From: a virus
Length of the DNA: 31,788 bases
IMG/VR virus record: IMGVR_UViG_3300008113_000607
Location: 1 to 31,788 of that record
Reading direction: 5' to 3' (one strand)
In this document: positions 5,404 through 14,171 of the stretch, in pieces
Layout of the letters: each line of letters begins with the position of its first letter
Position numbering within the stretch: position 1 is the stretch's first letter
The notes under the pieces: generated by a model
The model's database searches: none
The model's input: only the letters and a program-made list of their open reading frames with translations
What the model was told of the DNA's origin: nothing
Made by a program: the position numbers and the translations under genes

Positions 5404-7904
5404 TGCGCTTTTATACAAACGTCCAAATGGTCGGGGACCACTTCTTGGTTCGTGGTTATGAAGATGGTAAACACTTCATGACTCGTGAGAAGTTCAACCC
5501 GACCCTTTTTGTCCCCGCAAACAAAAAAACCAAATATCAAACTCTGACTGGTGATTATGTGGAGGCAGTTCAACCAGGATGTGTTCGTGACTGTCGTGAG
5601 TTCATCAAAAAGTATGAGGGGGTAGAAAACTTTAAAATCTATGGAAATACTGGATATATTTACCAGTATATTTCTGAGATGTATCCTGAAGAGGAGATTA
5701 AGTTTGATACAAATAAAATCAAAATCACAACATTGGACATTGAGGTTGCATCGGAGAATGGATTTCCTGATGTAGAATCTGCTGCTGAGGAAGTACTTCT
5801 TATTACTATCCAGGACTATGCAACTAAACAAATTCGTACTTGGGGTAAGGGTTCATTTTCAAATAAACAAGATAATGTGATCTATAAGGGTTTTAGGACA
5901 GAGTATGAGTTGCTGGATGATTTTATCAACTGGTGGATGATTGAGCAAAATACTCCAGAAGTTGTAACTGGGTGGAACAGTGAACTGTATGATATTCCTT
6001 ACCTAGTAAGACGTATTGATAGAATTCTTGGTGAAAAGTTGATGAAAAGACTATCACCTTGGGGTCTAGTTACTGAAAGAGAAACTTTTATTGCTGGTCG
6101 CAAACACATTTCCTATGATGTTGGTGGTATCACTCAACTTGATTATCTTCAGCTTTATAAAAAGTTCACGTATAAAGCACAGGAATCGTATCGTCTAGAT
6201 TACATTGCAAGTGTAGAACTTGGTAAGAAAAAACTGGATCACAGTGAATTTGATACTTTCAAGGACTTTTATACGCACGGTTGGCAAAAGTTTGTAGAGT
6301 ACAACATCATTGACGTGGAACTTGTTGACCGTATGGAAGACAAGATGAAACTTATTGAACTTGCCGTCACTATGGCTTATGACGCTAAGGCAAACTATGC
6401 TGATGTATTCTCACAAGTCCGTATGTGGGATACCATTATTTACAACTATCTGAAGCAAAGGAATATCGTTATTCCCCCAAAGGAACGTTCTGATAAGGAT
6501 TCTAAGTATGCTGGTGCCTATGTGAAGGAACCGATTCCTGGAAAGTATGACTGGGTTGTGAGTTTTGACTTGAACTCACTATATCCTCACCTGATTATGC
6601 AATACAACATATCACCAGAAACTCTTCTGGACGAAAGGCATCCTTCTGCTACTGTAGATAAGATTCTTAATCAAGATCTTACTTTTGAGTTGTATAAGGA
6701 CTATGCCGTTTGTGCTAATGGTGCTATGTTCCGCAAAGATGTTCGTGGTTTTCTTCCAGAACTGATGGAAAAGATCTATAAGGATCGAACTATCTTTAAG
6801 AAGAAAATGCTTGCAGCAAAGCAGGAGTATGAAAAGAAAAAGACAAAGGATCTTGAAAAGGAAATTGCAAGATGCAACAACATTCAGATGGCTCGCAAGA
6901 TCCAATTGAACTCTGCTTATGGCGCTATTGGTAACCAGTATTTTAGATATTACAAACTCGCAAACGCAGAAGCGATTACACTCTCTGGGCAAGTCTCTAT
7001 TCGTTGGATTGAGAATAAAGTAAATACATATCTAAATAAACTTTTGCAAACTGAAGAAGTAGACTATGTTATTGCATCGGATACCGATTCAATCTATCTT
7101 AATATGGGACCTCTTGTTACTAAATTTTTTGGTAATAAGTCTGACGATAAAGCAGCGATTGTTTCCATACTTGATAAGATCTGTCACGACAAGTTGGAAC
7201 CATTCATCGAATCCAGTTATCAGGAACTTGCGGATTACGTTTCGGCATATGAACAAAAAATGCAGATGAAGCGTGAGAATATCGCTGAACGTGGTATTTG
7301 GACCGCAAAGAAGCGATACATTCTCAACGTATGGAACAGTGAGGGTGTTCAATACAATGAACCCAAACTGAAGATGATGGGCATTGAAGCAGTGAAGTCT
7401 TCTACACCTGCTCCTTGCCGTCAGATGATTAAGGATGGTCTAAAACTCATGATGAACGGAACTGAAGATGAGGTTATTGAATTTATCGAACAATGTCGCC
7501 GTGAATTCAAGACACTTCCTCCAGAATCTATCGCTTTTCCAAGGACAGCATCTGATGTTCGAAAATATCATTCTTCATCGGACATTTATATGAAGGGAAC
7601 TCCGATTCACATTCGTGGAGCACTGCTGTTTAATCATTATGTGAAAGACAAAAAACTAACCAATAAATATTCACTTATTGGTAATGGAGAAAAAATTAAG
7701 TTTCTCTATTTGAAAAAACCAAATATCATCCAGGAGAACATTATCTCCTTCATTCAAGACTTTCCTAAGGAACTTGGTCTTGACAAGTACATCGACTATG
7801 ACCTACAATTTGAAAAGAGTTTCGTAGAGCCACTCAAGTCTATCCTAGATTCGATTGGATGGTCTGTCGAAAAAACTGTAAACCTTGAATCATTTTTCTT
7901 TTAA
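5403..7904 (+). CDS. 43: DNA polymerase gp43 (family B)
   Basis: Replicative polymerase with 3'-5' proofreading, 833 residues against 898 in T4. Exonuclease motifs are LDIEVASENG (111-120, with D112 and E114), TGWNSELYDIPYL (Exo II) and YNIIDVELVDRME (Exo III). Polymerase motif A is SFDLNSLYP (387-395), motif B KIQLNSAYGAIGN (499-511) and motif C SDTDS (559-563), followed by a KKRY motif. All catalytic acids are present. The start is fixed by the TAATG overlap, and the stop overlaps the next ATG in the same way. I saw no intron, intein or split, although phage polymerases are frequent insertion targets. Confidence 0.98.
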   Translation: MRFYTNVQMVGDHFLVRGYEDGKHFMTREKFNPTLFVPANKKTKYQTLTGDYVEAVQPGCVRDCREFIKKYEGVENFKIYGNTGYIYQYISEMYPEEEIKFDTNKIKITTLDIEVASENGFPDVESAAEEVLLITIQDYATKQIRTWGKGSFSNKQDNVIYKGFRTEYELLDDFINWWMIEQNTPEVVTGWNSELYDIPYLVRRIDRILGEKLMKRLSPWGLVTERETFIAGRKHISYDVGGITQLDYLQLYKKFTYKAQESYRLDYIASVELGKKKLDHSEFDTFKDFYTHGWQKFVEYNIIDVELVDRMEDKMKLIELAVTMAYDAKANYADVFSQVRMWDTIIYNYLKQRNIVIPPKERSDKDSKYAGAYVKEPIPGKYDWVVSFDLNSLYPHLIMQYNISPETLLDERHPSATVDKILNQDLTFELYKDYAVCANGAMFRKDVRGFLPELMEKIYKDRTIFKKKMLAAKQEYEKKKTKDLEKEIARCNNIQMARKIQLNSAYGAIGNQYFRYYKLANAEAITLSGQVSIRWIENKVNTYLNKLLQTEEVDYVIASDTDSIYLNMGPLVTKFFGNKSDDKAAIVSILDKICHDKLEPFIESSYQELADYVSAYEQKMQMKRENIAERGIWTAKKRYILNVWNSEGVQYNEPKLKMMGIEAVKSSTPAPCRQMIKDGLKLMMNGTEDEVIEFIEQCRREFKTLPPESIAFPRTASDVRKYHSSSDIYMKGTPIHIRGALLFNHYVKDKKLTNKYSLIGNGEKIKFLYLKKPNIIQENIISFIQDFPKELGLDKYIDYDLQFEKSFVEPLKSILDSIGWSVEKTVNLESFFF

Positions 7905-8068
7905 TGGATCTTCCTATTAACGACAATGAGCTTGCTACTATTGTAAAAGCAATGGCTCTTGGTGGTGATACTGCATTGTATCAAAAACTCAAACTGGTAA
8001 AGGAATTGCGTGAGCAAGACCTGCCTTATAAAAAAATACTTCGTGAACAATACGGGATGGTAGCGTGA
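7904..8068 (+). CDS. Small protein between gp43 and uvsX
   Basis: A 54-residue protein, MDLPINDNELATIVKAMALG at the start, then a basic helical region with KLVKELREQDLPYKKILREQYG. The ATG overlaps the gp43 stop (TAATG), and the stop overlaps the uvsX ATG (TGATG), so it is wedged into a coupled series. Reading-frame continuity and this tight packing support it as a real gene. It looks helical and has no membrane segment. Function is unknown. Confidence 0.78.
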   Translation: MDLPINDNELATIVKAMALGGDTALYQKLKLVKELREQDLPYKKILREQYGMVA

Positions 8069-9069
8069 TGGATTTTTTAAAAGATATTGTAAAAGAGATT
8101 GGGGATGACTATACCAAACTTGCTGCAGACATCGACGAAACAGAAACTTACGTTGACACAGGTTCGTTCATTTTTAACGCACTGGTCTCAGGTAGTATTT
8201 TTGGTGGTGTATCTGGGAATAAGATTACTGCTATTGCTGGAGAGTCTTCTACTGGAAAGACTTTCTTCTCTCTCGCTGTGGTTAAGAATTTTCTTGATAC
8301 CAACCCTGATGGTTATTGCCTCTATTTCGACACTGAAGCTGCTGTTAACAAATCCCTTCTCGAATCTAGGGGTATTGACCTCAATCGGTTAGTTGTAGTT
8401 AATGTTGTGACTGTTGAGGAGTTCCGTAGCAAGGCACTCAAGGCAGTGGACATTTACTTAAAAAAACCTTTAGAAGAACGCAAACCCTGCATGTTTGTGT
8501 TAGACTCTCTGGGTATGCTTTCCACAGAGAAAGAGATCACTGACGCACTGAACGATAAACAAGTTCGGGACATGACCAAATCCCAACTTATCAAAGGTGC
8601 TTTCCGTATGCTCACACTCAAGTTGGGTCAGGCAAACATTCCAATGATTGTAACCAACCACACCTACGATGTTATTGGCGCTTACGTTCCTACAAAAGAA
8701 ATGGGTGGTGGTAGCGGTCTTAAGTATGCCGCTTCTACTATCATTCATCTCAGTAAGAAGAAGGAGAAAGACGGAACAGAAATCGTTGGAAACATTATCA
8801 AGGCTAAGACTGCTAAGTCACGTTTAAGCAAGGAGAACCAAAATGTGGAAGTGCGTCTCTATTACGATGAGCGTGGTCTTGATCGTTATTACGGTCTTCT
8901 TGAACTCGGTGAACTGGGCGGTCTCTGGAAGAATGTCGCAGGTCGGTATGAAATTGATGGAAAAAAAGTCTACGCTAAAGCAATCCTCAAAGACCCAGAG
9001 CAGTATTTCACCCCAGAAGTAATGCAGCAACTTGATGCTATAGCGAAGGAACAATTCTCTTATGGGTAG
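8068..9069 (+). CDS. uvsX: UvsX RecA-like recombinase
   Basis: A 333-residue strand-exchange ATPase for recombination-dependent replication and repair. Walker A is GESSTGKT (58-65), Walker B is MFVLDSLG (142-149), and GGGSGLKYAAS matches the DNA-binding loop/NTP-contact region. IPMIVTNHTY fits the RecA-fold sensor segment. I prefer ATG at 8068, which overlaps the upstream stop; GTG at 8065 would add one Met. The final 8 bases overlap the 2OG oxygenase gene. Confidence 0.96.
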   Translation: MDFLKDIVKEIGDDYTKLAADIDETETYVDTGSFIFNALVSGSIFGGVSGNKITAIAGESSTGKTFFSLAVVKNFLDTNPDGYCLYFDTEAAVNKSLLESRGIDLNRLVVVNVVTVEEFRSKALKAVDIYLKKPLEERKPCMFVLDSLGMLSTEKEITDALNDKQVRDMTKSQLIKGAFRMLTLKLGQANIPMIVTNHTYDVIGAYVPTKEMGGGSGLKYAASTIIHLSKKKEKDGTEIVGNIIKAKTAKSRLSKENQNVEVRLYYDERGLDRYYGLLELGELGGLWKNVAGRYEIDGKKVYAKAILKDPEQYFTPEVMQQLDAIAKEQFSYG

Positions 9070-9610
9070 TTTATCAGACTTTGTTCATGTTTATCCAAAG
9101 GTCCTTTCCAATGAAGTATGCGATCAATTGGTCTCATACTTTGAAGAAAACCAGGATAAACATGAACGGGTAAGTAATGATGGATATCCAAATTTTACAC
9201 AATTAAATCTTACTCAAAACAGAGAAATCTGTGAGGTTGTTCATAATCTACTTATTAGGACTACCTTAGAATATAAAAATAAGTATTACACATACTTTTC
9301 CAACTATCCTTTACCAGAAAAACATTCGTTTGAAGAATTTAGGATAAAGAGGTATAATCCTAATGGTGATGATAGATTTGATACACACGTCGATGTCGTC
9401 AATCACTCTAGCGCCAGAAGATTTTTATCATTTTTCTGGTATTTAAATACCGTTGAAATCGGTGGGGATACAGTCTTTGAGCATTGCGAGATAAAACCTT
9501 GCAAAGGTTCTCTAGTTGTATTTCCCCCACTATGGATGTTTCCCCATCAGGGAAAGACACCTATTAGTGGGTCAAAATATTTGTTAAGTACATACTTGCA
9601 TTACTTATAA
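9062..9610 (+). CDS. 2OG-Fe(II) oxygenase (prolyl-4-hydroxylase-like)
   Basis: A 182-residue non-haem iron dioxygenase. The iron triad reads H109 and D111 in FDTHVD and H162 in FPHQG. The 2-oxoglutarate anchor is probably in GKTPISGSKYLLSTYL, where a lysine takes the place of the usual basic residue. The double-stranded beta-helix core is evident in SFFWYLNTVEIGGDTVFE and KPCKGSLVVFPP. Such enzymes are frequent in cyanophages and their substrates (protein or nucleic acid) are mostly unknown. It overlaps uvsX by 8 bases and is coupled to gp41 by TAATG. Confidence 0.9.
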   Translation: MGSLSDFVHVYPKVLSNEVCDQLVSYFEENQDKHERVSNDGYPNFTQLNLTQNREICEVVHNLLIRTTLEYKNKYYTYFSNYPLPEKHSFEEFRIKRYNPNGDDRFDTHVDVVNHSSARRFLSFFWYLNTVEIGGDTVFEHCEIKPCKGSLVVFPPLWMFPHQGKTPISGSKYLLSTYLHYL

Positions 9611-10989
9611 TGGAAAGGATTGAAACCACTATTCTTAGGAACCTTGTTTATAATGAAGAATACTCTAGGAAAGTAATTCCTTTCATTCAACCAGACTACT
9701 TCGATCAGCGTACTGAAAAGGTAATCTTTCAGGAGATAGTTCACTTCATTGTGAAGTATGGTTCCGCTATTACAACAGAAGCACTCAAGATTGAACTTGA
9801 GAGTAGAACTGATCTGACTGAAAGTGAAATTAAGGAAGTTAGGGAAATTAGCGGATCTCTTCATGATACTGCTGTGGATCAACAATGGTTGTTAGATACT
9901 ACAGAGAAGTGGTGCCGTGATCGCGCCATTTACTTAGCACTTATGGAATCTATTACCATCGCTGATGGTAATAATGAGAAAAAGAATCGTGATGCTATCC
10001 CAGCAATTCTTTCTGATGCCTTAGCGGTATCATTTGATAATCACATTGGACATGATTACTTACAAGACTTTCAGGAAAGATATGACTCTTATCACCGTAA
10101 GGAGGATCGTATACCGTTTGATCTTGAATACTTTAACAAGATTACGAAAGGTGGTCTTCCTAACAAGACTCTTAACATCGCTCTTGCTGGGACAGGTGTT
10201 GGTAAGTCTCTATTCATGTGTCATATGGCTAGCGCCTGTCTGCTTAACGGACACAATGTGCTTTACGTTACAATGGAGATGGCAGAAGAGAAAATTGCTG
10301 AACGTATTGATGCAAACCTTCTCAATGTCAATATCCAAGATCTAACAGATCTTCCCAGAACTACATTTGAAAATAAGGTTACCAATCTTTCTAAGAAGAC
10401 TCAGGGGACTCTTATAATTAAGGAATATCCTACTGCATCGGCACATAGTGGGCACTTTAAAGCACTCCTTAATGAACTCGCACTTAAGAAGTCATTTAGA
10501 CCTGATATTATTTTCATTGATTACCTTAATATATGTGCTTCCTCCCGCTATAAGTCAAACCTTTCTGTAAATTCATATTCATATATTAAGGCAATTGCAG
10601 AAGAACTTAGAGGTCTTGCAGTCGAAGCAAATGTACCAATCGTATCAGCTACCCAGACTACTCGCTCTGGTTACGGTAGTAGTGACGTTGAACTCACTGA
10701 TACTTCTGAATCATTCGGTCTTCCTGCTACTGCTGACCTTATGTTTGCTCTTATTTCCACCGAAGAGTTGGAAGGTCTTGGACAACTCATGGTGAAGCAG
10801 TTGAAGAATCGCTATAATGATCCAACTATCTACAAGCGTTTCATTGTGGGTATTGACAGAGCGAAGATGAGACTGTATGATTGTGAACAGTCCGCCCAAA
10901 AGGACATACTTGACTCTGGGCAGGATGACGAGTATAATGATTACGAAGACAAGAAACCTAAAAAGTCGTTTGAGGGATTTAAATTTTAA
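9610..10989 (+). CDS. 41: Replicative DNA helicase gp41 (DnaB-like)
   Basis: Hexameric 5'-3' helicase of the T4-type primosome, acting with primase gp61, whose gene is at 17802. The 459-residue protein has an all-helical N-terminal domain (1-150), the DnaB signature GGLPNKTLNIALAGTGVGKS (181-200) with Walker A, LYVTMEMAEEKIAERID (motif H1a) and Walker B IIFIDYLNI. A loop with RSGYGSSDVELTDTSES precedes the arginine-finger region. The C-terminus is acidic then lysine-rich (DDEYNDYEDKKPKKS), as in T4 gp41. Both ends overlap neighbours by TAATG. Confidence 0.96.
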   Translation: MERIETTILRNLVYNEEYSRKVIPFIQPDYFDQRTEKVIFQEIVHFIVKYGSAITTEALKIELESRTDLTESEIKEVREISGSLHDTAVDQQWLLDTTEKWCRDRAIYLALMESITIADGNNEKKNRDAIPAILSDALAVSFDNHIGHDYLQDFQERYDSYHRKEDRIPFDLEYFNKITKGGLPNKTLNIALAGTGVGKSLFMCHMASACLLNGHNVLYVTMEMAEEKIAERIDANLLNVNIQDLTDLPRTTFENKVTNLSKKTQGTLIIKEYPTASAHSGHFKALLNELALKKSFRPDIIFIDYLNICASSRYKSNLSVNSYSYIKAIAEELRGLAVEANVPIVSATQTTRSGYGSSDVELTDTSESFGLPATADLMFALISTEELEGLGQLMVKQLKNRYNDPTIYKRFIVGIDRAKMRLYDCEQSAQKDILDSGQDDEYNDYEDKKPKKSFEGFKF

Positions 10990-11405
10990 TGGAAACTGCA
11001 AAACACGTTGATTTTGATAAGTATGCTGAGTTTGTAGATGCTGTAACTTCTGATGCATCTAAGGACTTTCTTGCTCTCTCTGACCGCCTAGTTGCACTTG
11101 ATGAGAAGGGTGCAAACATTGAGCGTCTCCTGACTGCTGCCGTTGGTATCAATGCCGAAGGCGGTGAGTTTATGGAAATCGTCAAGAAAATGGTATTTCA
11201 AGGTAAACCTTATAATGAGGACAACCGTGAGCACCTGATTATTGAGTTGGGCGATATCATGTGGTATGTTGCTCAGGCATGTATGGCTCTAGGTGTTTCT
11301 CTTGATGATGTTGTTGCTCGTAATGTGCAGAAACTTCTTAAGCGTTATCCTGAAGGTGCTTTTGATGTTTACTTCTCCGAAAACCGTGCTTCTGACGACC
11401 GATGA
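10989..11405 (+). CDS. mazG: MazG-like NTP pyrophosphohydrolase
   Basis: A 138-residue all-alpha NTP-PPase domain protein. The metal-binding helices are EGGEFMEIVKKMVF (EExxE-type motif, degenerate) and ELGDIMWYVAQA (ExxD). Cyanophage MazG has been proposed to adjust (p)ppGpp or to hydrolyse dGTP/dCTP-type nucleotides and aid use of host nucleotides; which applies here cannot be read from the sequence. It follows gp41 with a TAATG overlap and precedes a small gene through ATGA. Confidence 0.9.
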   Translation: METAKHVDFDKYAEFVDAVTSDASKDFLALSDRLVALDEKGANIERLLTAAVGINAEGGEFMEIVKKMVFQGKPYNEDNREHLIIELGDIMWYVAQACMALGVSLDDVVARNVQKLLKRYPEGAFDVYFSENRASDDR

Positions 11406-11572
11406 AAAATGTAAAAGTTGAAATGAATGTTCGTGCTGCAGCAGCAGTCCGTCAAGTTCTCTTTGATTCTCAAAAAGGATACTCTACTGATGCTTCTTGC
11501 CCAGAGCGTGTCTTTGAGATTCGTGAGGTCATTGCTGACCTTGACGATGCTATTGGTGCTGTGGTAGAATAA
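11402..11572 (+). CDS. Small conserved-type protein after mazG
   Basis: A 56-residue protein: MKNVKVEMNVRAAAAVRQVL, then a loop with DASCPERVFEIREVIADLDDAIG. It is predicted to form two helices. The ATG overlaps the mazG stop (ATGA). It is the last gene before the tRNA pair. The pattern AAAVRQxLFxxQKGY...IRxVIxDxD resembles small cyanophage proteins I recall, but no function is known. Confidence 0.72.
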   Translation: MKNVKVEMNVRAAAAVRQVLFDSQKGYSTDASCPERVFEIREVIADLDDAIGAVVE

Positions 11573-11582
11573 ACCAGCAAAC

Positions 11583-11596
11583 GACCCGAAAGGGTC
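11583..11596 (+). other. GAAA-tetraloop hairpin before the tRNA genes
   Basis: GACCC-GAAA-GGGTC is a 5-bp stem capped by a GNRA tetraloop, 4 bases upstream of tRNA-Ala. No T tract follows, so it is more likely an RNA-processing or stability element than a terminator. Confidence 0.5.
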
Positions 11597-11600
11597 CCTT

Positions 11601-11674
11601 GGGGAATTAGCTCAGTCTGGTAGAGCGCCTGCTTTGCAAGCAGGATGTCAGCGGTTCGAGTCCGCTATTCTCCA
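11601..11674 (+). tRNA. tRNA-Ala (anticodon TGC)
   Basis: Full cloverleaf: acceptor GGGGAAT/ATTCTCC with one G-U pair, D arm GCTC/GAGC, anticodon stem CCTGC/GCAGG with loop TTTGCAA, T arm AGCGG-TTCGAGT-CCGCT, discriminator A. CCA is not encoded as a 3' extension. It probably supplements decoding of GCA codons in this AT-rich genome. Confidence 0.96.
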
Positions 11675-11676
11675 TT

Positions 11677-11758
11677 GCTCGTGTGGCGGAATTGGTAGAC
11701 GCGCTGGGTTTAGGTTCCAGTAGAGTAATCTGTGGAGGTTCAAGTCCTCTCACGAGCA
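11677..11758 (+). tRNA. tRNA-Leu (anticodon TAG)
   Basis: Class II tRNA: acceptor GCTCGTG/CACGAGC, anticodon stem CTGGG/TCCAG with loop TTTAGGT, a long variable arm, T loop TTCAAGT, discriminator A. It lies two bases after tRNA-Ala, so the two are presumably co-transcribed. No CCA is encoded. Confidence 0.95.
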
Positions 11759-11766
11759 CTAAATAG
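11759..11766 (+). promoter_or_regulatory. Late promoter-like CTAAATAG
   Basis: A cyanophage/T4 late-type box immediately after the tRNA-Leu discriminator and 12 bases before the ATG at 11779. The resulting leader would be only a few bases long, so the call is tentative. Confidence 0.35.
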
Positions 11767-11778
11767 TTCAAAAAGGTA

Positions 11779-12708
11779 ATGGCTTCATTATCACCTGCAG
11801 AACTAAAAAAAAGAAACAACTTTTCTCTTTTTAAGACTAGAATTGCTAGTAGAGGTGATTTTACTCTTGTTGAGGGAAATGGTTTAAAAGTAAAGATAGA
11901 TCCAAGAGTTGCTAAGACTTTAAACAGTGTAGATGATCTAGCACAATATCAGCAGGGTCAAAGTATTGTCTTACCAACAGTAACGAACAGTTTAATTAGA
12001 CTAACCCAGTTATATAAAGACTCTACTTTTTCTGGAAGAACTCAAAATACTACTGCTGCAGAGGATGAGCAGGTTAGACTTATCAGAAGAAAACTTGAGG
12101 AAATAAAGCAGAAAAATGGTAGTGATATTGTTACTTTAAAGATAGGCAAAAACTATTATAGAGTTGTTGCTGTAGAAAGCACACCAGGAACACCGAAGTC
12201 AGACTTTCATTTTAGAGATGACCAGGGTAGAATGGTTGGTTTTGTATCACATAAGGATGGATTATCGGCAACTGCTATTCAGCAGTGGGGAGGTATTACT
12301 GTAAGAGGTGAACCAGTTCTTGCTTCTCACCCAGAAACTCAGGCATTTGTTGCGACAATACGAGAAATGTATCCTAATGGTATTCCACCAGCCACAACTG
12401 TTGCTAGACAGATTAAAGATACAAGATTGAAAATGATGTCTGTATATGGTAATGGATATGGCGGTCCTTCGAGTATACAGAATGTTGACCTTCTCCTTCA
12501 GGGAACTGTAAATATACAAATGGTAACCACTGGAAAGTATAAGTTGATTGCTTCATCACAAACTCATAATAATGGTGATGCTATCACTGGAAATTATGAA
12601 CCAGTTTTTATGGCGATTTATAAGGGAGATAGAGACAACTATGGTGTTAAAGGTGCTAGAATGGTCATCAGCGCAAAGGGTGGTAGGTCTATCAAGCAGT
12701 ATGTCTGA
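11779..12708 (+). CDS. Conserved-type T4-like phage protein, nuclease-like motif
   Basis: A 309-residue protein not confidently assigned. The middle contains SDFHFRDDQGRMVGFVSHKD (about 140-159) followed by an IQQWGGI segment. The D...G...SHK spacing recalls a degenerate PD-(D/E)XK core in which serine replaces the second acid, which would favour a nuclease fold. The rest is basic and beta-rich with no membrane segment. It opens the late-type block after the tRNAs, so a virion or packaging-related role is equally possible. AAGG lies shortly before the ATG. Its last 8 bases overlap the next gene. Confidence 0.6.
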   Translation: MASLSPAELKKRNNFSLFKTRIASRGDFTLVEGNGLKVKIDPRVAKTLNSVDDLAQYQQGQSIVLPTVTNSLIRLTQLYKDSTFSGRTQNTTAAEDEQVRLIRRKLEEIKQKNGSDIVTLKIGKNYYRVVAVESTPGTPKSDFHFRDDQGRMVGFVSHKDGLSATAIQQWGGITVRGEPVLASHPETQAFVATIREMYPNGIPPATTVARQIKDTRLKMMSVYGNGYGGPSSIQNVDLLLQGTVNIQMVTTGKYKLIASSQTHNNGDAITGNYEPVFMAIYKGDRDNYGVKGARMVISAKGGRSIKQYV

Positions 12709-12913
12709 GTATCTAAAACAATTGATTAGCGACTTTAGAAGTAAAGACTTTAAGAATTTTGCTGGATATGTGTATACAACACTTCAGCGTGAAATTGACT
12801 CTGCTACCAATAATAAACAAAAGAATAAATATATATTGATACGAAAACAAATTTTAAGGTATATCGTTACTAACGAAGTGGCGGTAACCAAGGAGTTGCA
12901 AAATAAAAAGTGA
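12701..12913 (+). CDS. Small helical protein, unknown function
   Basis: A 70-residue basic protein, MSEYLKQLISDFRSKDFKNF at its start, predicted helical throughout and ending in ELQNKK. I start it at the ATG that overlaps the upstream gene by 8 bases; longer in-frame starts lie deep within that gene and are unlikely. The stop overlaps the next ATG as TGATG. The amphipathic pattern suggests a small structural or scaffold-like protein, but this is a guess. Confidence 0.65.
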   Translation: MSEYLKQLISDFRSKDFKNFAGYVYTTLQREIDSATNNKQKNKYILIRKQILRYIVTNEVAVTKELQNKK

Positions 12914-14154
12914 TGAAAAATTTCTTCCAGTTCTTATCCGAATCTGCTGCACAACAAGCAGCAAGAATGGGTCTTAAGGGTGATGGTCACGGTGGTTGGT
13001 ATGATCGCAACAGTGGTGAGTTTGTAGCAAAGACTGAAAAAGGAAAACTAGTCTTTTATAATAAGCGCCAAAAAGTTGGCGGAAAAGATCCAGAACAGAC
13101 TGAAACTGAAAAGAAATATTCCAATCCAAACTTTGTAGATCCTGCACTACAGCAGCAGAAGGAAGCTCCCCAACCAAAAGCAGAAAAGGGTGGGGAGCAG
13201 AAGGATGATGGTCCAAAGTTTGAACCTGTTAAAAAAACAAAAGGAACTTTGACCATTGCTTTTGGTCGTTTCAATCCACCTCATCTTGGTCACTTGCAGT
13301 TAATGGATACTGCTGCTGGTTCTGCTAAGAGTGATGGTGGGGACTATCTTATTGTTCCATCACGCAGTCAAGATCCAAAGAAGAATCCACTTGATGCTGA
13401 TACTAAAGTAAAAGTGATGATGGATATGTTCCCACAACATAAAAAGAATATTGCTAACGATGCGGCAACTAAAACCATCTTCGATGTTCTTAAGAAAGCA
13501 CATAACGACGGTTATGCTAATGTAAGAATAGTTGGTGGTGCTGATAGAGTTAAAGAATTTGAAAAACTTTCTGGAAGTTATAATGGTAAACTATATCAGT
13601 TCGATAAACTAGAAGTTGTTTCCGCTGGAGATAGAGATCCAGACTCCGAAGGTGTGGAAGGTCTTTCTGCCTCAAGAATGAGACTTGCTGCCGCAGAAAA
13701 TGACTTTAAGACATTTCGCTCTGGTATGCCTGGAGATATGAAACCAGAAAAGGCAAAAGAAATTTTCAATACAGTTCGCCGCTCTATGGGTATTAATGAA
13801 GAGTGGGGAATCTGGGAGATGGCTCCAAAGTTTGATTATCAGACTTTACGTGAGAACTATGTTGCTAAGACGATTTTCAAGATTGGTGAACTTGTAGAAA
13901 ATCTAAACACTGGACTTGTTGGACGTATTATTCGTCGTGGAACTAACTATCTTATTTGTGTTACCGAAGACAATATTATGTTCAAGTCCTGGATCAAAGA
14001 TGTGAATGAGGCGGTTGTAAATGGAACTGAACAAGGTGGAGTTCCTGCCGATCAACGTCTAGTTGGAACTGATTCCCATCGCAGATATGTTGAATCAATG
14101 GTCCCCGGTTCTAGTTGGGGTCTACAATTCATAAATAAATATAGGAAAAAGTAA
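12913..14154 (+). CDS. Nucleotidyltransferase-like protein with capsid-targeting-like N-terminus
   Basis: A 413-residue protein. The first residues MKNFFQFLSE resemble the T4 capsid-targeting peptide (MKTYQEFIAE), with a possible gp21-type cleavage after LSE. A module follows, DGHGGWYDRNSGEFVAKT (about 24-41), that I recall from cyanophage virion proteins, then a low-complexity linker. The catalytic-looking domain has the HIGH-type motif GRFNPPHLGH (118-127) and GLSASRMR (250-257), equivalent to the ISxTxxR of cytidylyl- or NMN-adenylyltransferases. The C-terminal part (290-413) is unassigned. I start at ATG 12913, overlapping the previous stop, rather than GTG 12910. Substrate is unknown. 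Confidence 0.82.
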   Translation: MKNFFQFLSESAAQQAARMGLKGDGHGGWYDRNSGEFVAKTEKGKLVFYNKRQKVGGKDPEQTETEKKYSNPNFVDPALQQQKEAPQPKAEKGGEQKDDGPKFEPVKKTKGTLTIAFGRFNPPHLGHLQLMDTAAGSAKSDGGDYLIVPSRSQDPKKNPLDADTKVKVMMDMFPQHKKNIANDAATKTIFDVLKKAHNDGYANVRIVGGADRVKEFEKLSGSYNGKLYQFDKLEVVSAGDRDPDSEGVEGLSASRMRLAAAENDFKTFRSGMPGDMKPEKAKEIFNTVRRSMGINEEWGIWEMAPKFDYQTLRENYVAKTIFKIGELVENLNTGLVGRIIRRGTNYLICVTEDNIMFKSWIKDVNEAVVNGTEQGGVPADQRLVGTDSHRRYVESMVPGSSWGLQFINKYRKK

Positions 14155-14171
14155 GTCTGTAACATCTTCCA

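Noticed and set aside
5310-5831. Long open frame on the - strand opposite gp43
   Set aside because: It lies entirely opposite convincing + strand genes, has no ribosome site, and its translation is Cys/Ser/Ile-rich noise. All other - strand frames in the window fail for the same reasons.
11601-11758. tRNA pair as a phage attachment site
   Set aside because: No integrase, excisionase or repressor is present and the genes are those of a strictly lytic T4-like phage. The tRNAs look complete and functional.
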